This document shows, one piece after another, positions 18,141-23,683 of a DNA stretch of 23,683 nt. How positions within the stretch are numbered: the stretch's first letter is position 1; each line of letters opens with the position of its first letter. The position numbers and the translations under genes were made by a program. Under the pieces are notes generated by a model, which saw only the letters and a program-made list of their open reading frames with translations, ran no database searches and was not told the DNA's origin. The stretch comes from Cylindrotheca closterium (Eukaryota > Bacillariophyta > Bacillariophyceae > Bacillariales > Bacillariaceae), in NCBI GenBank assembly GCA_933822405.4, contig CAKOGP040001713.1, positions 1 through 23,683 of the forward strand. Direction: 5' to 3'.

Positions 18141-18314
18141 ATGATGAATCAACTGATTCGCATCACCACTCACGATGGGACAATGATTGAGGGCGAAATG
18201 GAAGCCAAAGAAGGTAACTACGCCGGCTACATCACAGACACCATCTACAACACGTGTTCCAGAAGAGCAATGGGGTTTGATTTGCAATCATGCAAGGTCA
18301 GAGAAGTGGTGTGA
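18141..18314 (+). CDS. Small ORF, 57 aa, inside the candidate element (hypothetical)
   Basis: Opens with two consecutive ATG codons and reads protein-like sequence (MMNQLIRITTHDGTMIEGEM; GNYAGYITDTIYN) to a TGA, with a further TAG immediately after. The frame stays open for at least 12 codons upstream, so it may be the last exon of something longer. No family recognised. The opposite strand is also open here (to 18287), which lowers confidence. Confidence 0.27.
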   Translation: MMNQLIRITTHDGTMIEGEMEAKEGNYAGYITDTIYNTCSRRAMGFDLQSCKVREVV

Positions 18315-20602
18315 TAGCTATCGACGAGAAAATGAAACAAATTCGAAAATAAGGAAGAGGCTGGAAACGACACGACCGAATGAAGGATTCCTCTTCCCTT
18401 TCCTTCCCTTTTTTTGTCCCCAAGGTCTAAGGTCTGTTGATTGTTATGTTGGAGAGCTACTATGGTTTCCATGTTGCTGTGGCAGTTGCTGATGGCAATT
18501 GATGAAGATGTTGCTTGATGAGAATGGCGAAGACTGCCACTGTGGAGAGAATGGAATGAATTAAAGAAGACGAAGAGTCGTAGGTAATGTAGTATAGGCT
18601 TGGATGTAGGTAATATGTTAGCTTTGTTACGTATTCCCTCAGTACTGTAGTGGTAATGTTGACAAAGGTGATGTCTTGGATGCCATTTTGGTTCCATCGG
18701 TACGGAAAATTTCCACGAGGCACTTGGTGGAATTTGCGCGCGAACCCGGTTTTTTCCGTACGTCATCAGTTTCAGAACCCATTGCGCACTTCTATGCGCT
18801 CGCCCGTTGAGAATTCTTCAACCACATCAAATTTTCCTTCCGTCGGCAATGGTGAGCCTCGAGGCCGAGGAAAGCATCACCCTCTGGAGGAAAACTCGTG
18901 GGTCGCGGACATTCTCTGTATCGTACCCGAATCCACCTTGTTTGTATGAAGTGATATGGATGCATTTGCCATTCTCACCTCTGAAATCACTGCTAAAGAA
19001 CCTCAACAAGGTACGAAAACTACTTTTCGAGAGGTTTCGGGACGTCTACGAAGTCCCAAGGCAACATAGAGCTAGAATGTTCTGCGGAAGTTGCTTATGT
19101 TGTTATACTAACGGCAATGATACCATTCTATATTCTCTATCTGGGTTCCTACAGGACAATTTTCAACCCAGACCATTGAGTTGCAAATTCGTCAGACACA
19201 ATGAAATTGCACGGCCTGGACCCCATGAGTAGAGAAAGTGGAATCAGAGGTTGTGGCAACCATAGTTGATATATATGTTACGTCGGGAGCGGCAGTAATT
19301 ATGTTGAACATCTTTTTCTGGGCCGCAATCACACAATAATCCACCATGATTGGTTCCGTTGGTTGCTTGGACTGGACGGATAGGTGTCAAGAAGACGTAT
19401 TTGCCGAGTGCGACTCATATCTACCGTCACCATCAAGACAATATCTACACAGAGACTCGTTCGGAGTGTCGAACTACCAAAATTGACGATTTGGAGCACA
19501 TCAAGGTGCCATGGTGCGATGGTTCCCCTCGTTTGGACTGGCCAGTGTGGACGCCCAGAGAAGTAAAAAGTGAAGCACATGTTGTGGCAAGCGTATTTGA
19601 TAGATAGACTATGGCTGGAGCGGCCATTCATACTTCTATTTGCCTCAGTTACACTACAATCTACCTTGTTTCGTTCGACTGGTTCTGTTGGGCTACCGAA
19701 ACTGGTCGGCAGAAAGTCAAGAGGGCCAGTGCCTCCCATTCAACATGTGCTGGAAAGCTCGGCAGTGATCCTACCTACTCGGGGATCCATTCGGTTGTGT
19801 TTTGTTATGAATACTTGTTGAGATATTGGAATTCCAGTGTTTGGTGCTGTCTGTTCCCCTTTCAGCATGAAGGTCGGCGTGGCCGCCCTGGAGACAGCCA
19901 ACCATTCAACAATACACCAGAGCCTCCCTTGGATGCCTATTGTTTAAATTTTCTGGGACCCAGGCAATGGTTCCGCCTAGATTAAGAATCATGCCGCCCA
20001 AACGGGGTTAGAAATCATGGAAATCTGGTCCAAAAAGCCACTTGGTGGTGGTGTGGGCCGGATTTCCTAAAAATGCCTTGTTCTAACACATATTTGTCGT
20101 CCATGGGTATGCATGAGAAGATTGGTGGCTTTGGAGTGGACATTTTCTAGGTAAAAGTGATTGAATAGCATTCACACTGCTTTTGGGATCAATCCAGGTT
20201 CATGAAACAATGTGGCTGGAACCCTTCTCAGTAGCCGAGTCGATACCCTGACACGATGGCACCAAGTTCAAAGTTGGTCAAAATATATATAGTAATCGAA
20301 TTTGGGTGGTGGTTTGGAGGGCTATGGCGGAAAAAAGAATCTAGGATAGCATAATTTTTTTCTCTCTTTCCTACTTTTCAATTGACTTTGTGGAATGGCC
20401 TGAAATAAGATCGATATACACAAAGATCTCTAATTCAGAGTGGACCCAATCCTAGAAAATATATATACTTATAATATCGCATTGAAATTTATCTAAGAAT
20501 GTAATCGCAACAAGGTCGTATGGTACGAGATCAGCCTCTGGCCTCTTGAGTTTTTTTTGGCAATCACACGAGTCAATATCAAGTCAATTGAGTCAATTTG
20601 AC

Positions 20603-20626
20603 TAACGGCTGTTTTTTTAGCCGTTA
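20603..20626. other. Perfect hairpin with T-rich loop
   Basis: TAACGGCT and AGCCGTTA form an 8-bp perfect stem around the 8-nt loop GTTTTTTT. The surrounding DNA is AT-rich and non-coding. It could be a remnant of a small element or simply a palindrome; no transcript is implied. Confidence 0.6.
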
Positions 20627-20796
20627 CCAGAAAGTTGTTTTCTGCATTGGAGCCCCTATAACACCCCCTATGAACTTGGGATTTTTCACAAGGGATGGGC
20701 AAAGTATTCTCTAGCGCTTTGAAAAGGTTTTAGGTCCGTAGGTGTCTTTTGAAATTTTTGCTTTGTCCCAAGAATTCCAAATTCCACCCGAATTTT

Positions 20797-20823
20797 GGGG
20801 GGGTATTTCGTGGATCGGGGTCA
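20797..20823 (-). repeat. Right copy of 27-bp inverted repeat
   Basis: Reverse-complement partner of 17944-17970, starting with seven G and ending GGATCGGGGTCA. Similarity does not continue clearly into the interior beyond the G/C run, apart from a nearby CCCGAA. Confidence 0.85.
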
Positions 20824-20825
20824 TA

Positions 20826-21509
20826 TATATTCAATATATTATATGTCATAATTACGGTCATATTCTTTGTACAGCTCCCATTCCATGGCGCATTGTGGCG
20901 TTGTTCTATGGATTGTGACGTTGAAAGTATTTCATACCTGGTGCTCGCAGTACAATGTACACCAAACATGATCCAAGAGTTACATACTTTGCATTTGCTT
21001 AGGTGTACCGGTATCCTCATCGACCCACCATCGTCTCGTTGCATACGTCACCTGAAAGTTGGGACGCTCATTGCATATCCAACACAATGAACCCTACGCT
21101 GAACCAGCAACAGATGCACAATGAATAAATTATCTGCTCGCTGGGATAGTCGTCCTGTGTTCCCGGATTAGCACCTCTGGATGCAACCGTGTTGCCGCAG
21201 TACTATCTACTGTATATCCACCAGCCATTTTCCTTACAGAGTAGAGAAAGAATGGACTACAATCACACTAATAACGCCCTCCAAACACTGACCCGCAACG
21301 ACTGGCTGTGTCCAACGATGGGGAACCAACGGTACCAGCGGAATTTTGATCAACAGCCGTTGCGGATCACCATGACCGATATATCTCCGCAACAATAACC
21401 GGCCACCAAGTTGCAACGATAGTATGGAAATATATTCCCATGGTGCAATCGCAAACTCATATCTTTCACCAAAACATGGGTCCATATCGCCCTTCCACTT
21501 GATCCAACA
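20826..21509. other. Spacer, no supported gene
   Basis: A plus frame crossing the right inverted repeat (about 20749-21090) reads a hydrophobic stretch but includes repeat sequence and is not credible as a gene. A TACCGGTA palindrome lies at 21006-21013. Nothing else recognised. Confidence 0.4.
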
Positions 21510-21869
21510 ATGGAGAGTGGTCGTATGGAATACCAGATGACTGCGTATATACAGTGCCCAATGTCAGAAATGGCAGGACCATCAGCCAGCCACACCAATA
21601 TCCCTGAGCACTACACGTACCTACTGTATTCATACAGTGAGAATTTCCACCGTTGCAAGGATACGTACAGCTCCACCAAACAGTGTTCCACGTCGTCCAT
21701 GTTCAATATGGCTCCATTACTGGTGTTTCAATTCTTGCCACGCTTTTGGAATTGGGGACATCATTTTATTATTGTGGGTACTTGTATCATCAAAAAGTTA
21801 TTGATGATGATATATCATGATGCGAAGCGTTCTCGTTTGGACCCATTCGACTCAAGAAAAGATTTCTGA
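21510..21869 (+). CDS. ORF of 119 aa, hypothetical
   Basis: ATG-initiated frame with Met/Ser/Tyr/Cys-rich N-terminal half (MESGRMEYQMTAYIQCPM) and a hydrophobic C-terminal half (FNMAPLLVFQFLPRFWNWGH; HHFIIVGTCIIKKLLMM) ending in a charged tail. It ends 160 bp before the plastid-protein start codon. No recognised family, and the composition is unlike the confirmed genes here. It may be a chance frame or a decayed gene. Confidence 0.22.
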   Translation: MESGRMEYQMTAYIQCPMSEMAGPSASHTNIPEHYTYLLYSYSENFHRCKDTYSSTKQCSTSSMFNMAPLLVFQFLPRFWNWGHHFIIVGTCIIKKLLMMIYHDAKRSRLDPFDSRKDF

Positions 21870-21997
21870 CCACGCACGTGATGACGACAACCATCTCATC
21901 ATCATCATGATCATTTTTATTATTGATCAATTCACATTTTGGCTGCCTGCTGCTGCTCTCATCACAACGAACACCCACTTGCTTCTTTGAAAACATA

Positions 21998-22029
21998 TAT
22001 ATATATATATATACATACATACATATACC
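21998..22029 (+). repeat. TA / TACA microsatellite directly before a start codon
   Basis: A (TA) run followed by (TACA) units ends at the ATG at 22030, giving ACATATACCATGG. It lies within the leader of the plastid-protein gene. Confidence 0.85.
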
Positions 22030-22709
22030 ATGGCTAAATACTCTGCTTCCCTATTGCTAGCATTCCTCTGCATCGCTTCCGCTGCAGCCTTTGCTCCTTC
22101 ATCCATAATCGAATCTTCGTCCCGTTCGGCGACTTCTCTCTATGGTGCAGTCGGAAAGGCCAAGCCCAAATTCAACAAGGCAACTGAGAAATGGGAACGT
22201 TCCCCAGCTGATGATGGAAAATACCCCTACGATGCTATCGGCGCTCTTTTGAGACATGGTCCTCCTGCCTTTATTTCCAGAGTGACCGATTCCGACGAAT
22301 ACGAGCAATTTGTCTTGAATTACATGGCAACTGCCGGAGTCGACCGTTCCGAAGCCACTGGTAACATTGACGCCAAGTTGGCCAACCCCGTCGACTGGTC
22401 CTTCCAAAAGGTGGAAGAAAAGAAGGGCAAACCCAAGGTTGACTACACGGAATTGAAGCCAAGAAATGCGATCTTGGCGATTATTTGGGCGCTTGGTAAG
22501 TTTGCTTTTTATATTGGAAGAATAGATATCAGAGAAGAATTGGAGTAGATTGTCTGCATCAAAAGCTTACAGTATCTCACGGAATTTTTTGCTTTTGCTT
22601 TTGCTTTCTGAATTACCCAGGTATCACACCCCTTACGATTAATGTCATCCAACAAACGATTTCTCAATGGGGTCAAGGAATCGCAGCAGATGCATATGGA
22701 AGACATTAA
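22030..22709 (+). CDS. Plastid-targeted single-pass membrane protein, two exons (unknown family)
   Basis: Exon 1 is 22030-22495 and exon 2 is 22621-22709, giving 184 aa. The 125-nt intron starts with GTAAGT and ends in a pyrimidine tract plus ACCCAG, phase 1 on both sides. Reading through it gives a false 172-aa protein. Residues 1-20 are a signal peptide ([20 protein letters not shown]) followed by FAP, the classic diatom plastid import site, then a Ser-rich transit segment. The mature domain has [40 protein letters not shown] and [11 protein letters not shown]. The spliced C-terminus forms one membrane helix ([20 protein letters not shown]) and a short tail ending [11 protein letters not shown]. 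The small size, one helix and strong targeting signal fit a thylakoid-associated accessory subunit; this is inference and I cannot name the complex. Confidence 0.8.
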
Positions 22710-23029
22710 TAGTTACATCCATTTGCTGTGAGTCTGTTATTGCTAATGGGAGGGCAGAGAGTTCAAGGCATTTTTGACTGCTACTGTATGGCGACCAAAT
22801 AGACACAATAGACGCCATAGAAAATGAAAGCAAGTAAGCAATCTGGGCTTGGTTTCACAGCTGGAAAAGGATTGATTGATGCATTCATTCATTCTTTCTT
22901 TCATTCATTGATGGATACACGTAATGGTAGTATTTCTTTTTTCGCATCATTTGTCCTTTTCATTCTCAGGTTTGCGGTTATAGGAACCGGTAGACATGTC
23001 GTCTGGCTTGAAGCTCTATCCTTGCTTGA
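22710..23029. other. Spacer with tetranucleotide tract
   Basis: Contains an ATTGATTGATGCATTCATTCATT-type tract (about 22872-22913), shared in style with other spacers. No gene seen. Confidence 0.4.
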
Positions 23030-23257
23030 AGCTGCATACCGGATACCGGTACGATAAATTCGGTTGAGTCGAATGAAACAATCCATGCTTTGTACTTTAT
23101 TTTACCGGTACGCACCAGCTGTACACTTATATCTGCTTACTTAGGCCAATTTGGAATTAGCGAAGCCCGAAAATGGCACTTTCGAACGGCAGTGTTTGGT
23201 TCAATCAATGCGGAGGCTTATGTTCTATGTCGACGACAAACATTGAAGGGCTTTTGA
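23030..23257 (+). pseudogene. Coding-like fragment, first copy of a duplicated segment
   Basis: A plus frame is open from 23030 to TGA 23255-23257 without an ATG. Its end reads GQFGISEARKWHFRTAVFGS, then INAEAYVLCRRQTLKGF. The last 43 codons are repeated downstream (see 23485-23640). It may be the final exon of a gene or part of a mobile-element ORF; no family recognised. Two TACCGGTA palindromes (23044 and 23103) lie in its 5' part, so only the conserved 3' half is likely to be real coding sequence. Confidence 0.35.
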
Positions 23258-23293
23258 GATCTACAAAATTTGTCAACCGGTAATTTCGTCACA
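23129..23293 (+). repeat. Direct repeat, copy 1
   Basis: 165 bp that recur at 23518-23676. Differences from copy 2 are one G/C change, a 3-nt insertion in copy 2, a 9-nt deletion in copy 2 and two transitions. Similarity stops just after GTCACA. Confidence 0.92.
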
Positions 23294-23484
23294 GCTATAA
23301 TTTTACTTTACCACTTTCCTCAAGGTGATGCAAGATTTTTGTCCTTTACCCTCTTCAGTACCGGGGAGTTTTTTATTCCTCCTTTTCGCGCTCGTTGTGT
23401 CAGGAAATTTGTTATCAAGTTCAACAACATGACCACTTCGGCATTCACCAAGGCCACGTCTTTTTACAAATCCTCTAAAAATGA

Positions 23485-23640
23485 ATTGGCGAATTTTATT
23501 ATAATACGTGGTATTTAATATCTCCTTACTTATTAGGCCAATTTGGAATTAGCGAAGCCCACTTTCGAACGGCAGTGTTTGGTTCAATTAATGCGGAGGC
23601 TTATGTCCTATGTCGACGACAAACATTGAAGGGCTTTTGA
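23485..23640 (+). pseudogene. Coding-like fragment, second copy
   Basis: A plus frame open from 23485 to TGA 23638-23640, without an ATG. It reads LLGQFGISEAHFRTAVFGSI then NAEAYVLCRRQTLKGF, so relative to copy 1 it gains one Leu and lacks Arg-Lys-Trp. Both indels keep the frame and the two transitions are synonymous. The segment between the copies is unrelated. Confidence 0.35.
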
Positions 23641-23676
23641 GATCTACAAAATTTGTCAACCGGTAATTTCGTCACA
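23518..23676 (+). repeat. Direct repeat, copy 2
   Basis: Second copy of 23129-23293. The next 7 bases before the window edge no longer match, so the repeat unit ends here; further copies could follow outside the window. Confidence 0.92.
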
Positions 23677-23683
23677 TACTTCA

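Larger units (their letters stand above)
17944..20823. mobile_element. Candidate inverted-repeat-bounded element flanked by TA
   Basis: Outer ends 17944-17970 and 20797-20823 are inverted copies starting TGACCCCGATCCACGAAA and ending in seven C; they differ at one position. Both are directly flanked by TA (17942-17943 and 20824-20825), as expected for Tc1/mariner-type insertions, although the flanks are AT-rich so this is weak evidence. The 2880-bp interior has no intact transposase that I recognise. It holds only short coding-like fragments on the plus strand: 18141-18314; 18622-18810, including NVDKGDVLDAILVPSVRKIS; and a frame ending at 20149 with MGMHEKIGGFGVDIF. It could be a decayed autonomous element, a non-autonomous derivative, or two unrelated copies of one dispersed repeat in opposite orientation. 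Confidence 0.38.
638..23110. repeat. Dispersed palindrome TACCGGTA (11 exact copies)
   Basis: Exact copies start at 638, 1333, 6122, 6310, 6765, 9679, 9727, 17639, 21006, 23044 and 23103. Two are in confident coding regions (1333 and 17639); most others are in spacers or introns. Variant AACCGGTA appears at about 9255, 22985, 23276 and 23663. Coordinates of this entry span the first to last copy and do not mark one element. Confidence 0.85.

Noticed and set aside
17931..18287. Minus-strand frame of 118 codons crossing the left inverted repeat
   Set aside because: It reads through the repeat and AT-rich DNA. The plus frame at 18141-18314 has more natural composition, and neither is well supported.
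18245..18766. Minus-strand frame of 173 codons
   Set aside because: Ser/His-rich composition without a domain. The opposite strand over 18622-18810 reads more like protein. Treated as part of the possible decayed element.
19346..19560. Similar GGTTCC...TTGGACTGG segments at 19350 and 19519
   Set aside because: Match is short and imperfect, and no larger repeat unit could be traced.
18038..23515. Shared word AATACGTGGTATTT near 18038 and 23502
   Set aside because: A 14-base match is expected about once by chance in a window of this size and composition, and the flanks do not align.
1..23683. Search by eye for tRNA genes, rRNA, CRISPR-like arrays and LTRs
   Set aside because: No B-box-like GGTTCGAATCC with a pairing acceptor stem, no regularly spaced repeats, and no paired long terminal repeats were found.

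Overview
The window looks like nuclear DNA of a diatom (a photosynthetic stramenopile), possibly a pennate one. This rests on four things seen in the sequence: (i) two proteins with N-terminal signals whose cleavage region ends in the Ala-Phe-x-Pro pattern used for diatom plastid import (GNAT enzyme, 16841-17752; small membrane protein, 22030-22709); (ii) a surface-type protein with a long Pro/Thr/Ser tail of PTxxPT repeats; (iii) a protein with the WYS...RGLE layout I know from lineage-specific diatom families; (iv) short GT-AG introns (about 57-195 nt) in genes separated by AT-rich, microsatellite-laden spacers. No rRNA, tRNA, CRISPR array or bacterial operon is visible.

Layout. 1-1033: possible 5' part of a minus-strand gene running off the window, then AT-rich spacer. 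1034-3088: single-pass surface protein with a charged cytosolic head and PT-repeat tail. 3882-4214: weak two-exon candidate. 4420-5703: low-complexity Ser/Asn/Gln protein with a C-terminal coiled coil. 5704-7848: microsatellites, degenerate repeats and one small ORF. 7849-8520: WYS/RGLE diatom protein. 9444-10772: three-exon membrane protein whose C-terminal helix is built from a 12-bp tandem repeat. 10901-13407 (minus): three-exon Ku70. 13894-15150 (plus): ADP-ribosylglycohydrolase-like protein, divergent from Ku70. 15770-16512: ambiguous region with good-looking frames on both strands. 16841-17752 (minus): plastid GNAT acetyltransferase. 17944-20823: segment bounded by near-perfect inverted repeats next to TA, a candidate mobile element. 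21510-21869: unsupported ORF. 22030-22709: two-exon plastid membrane protein. 23030-23683: duplicated coding-like fragment running off the end.

The most biologically suggestive arrangement is the head-to-head pair Ku70 / ADP-ribosylglycohydrolase. Their start codons are 486 bp apart, and the shared upstream region carries three copies of TTTTCGGGAA arranged in nested inverted repeats. Ku70 is a DNA double-strand-break sensor and ADP-ribose hydrolases erase a DNA-damage mark, so shared regulation is a testable hypothesis. Other notable signals are an over-represented palindrome, TACCGGTA (11 exact copies), and several genes whose longest open frames read through introns and so give wrong protein ends.
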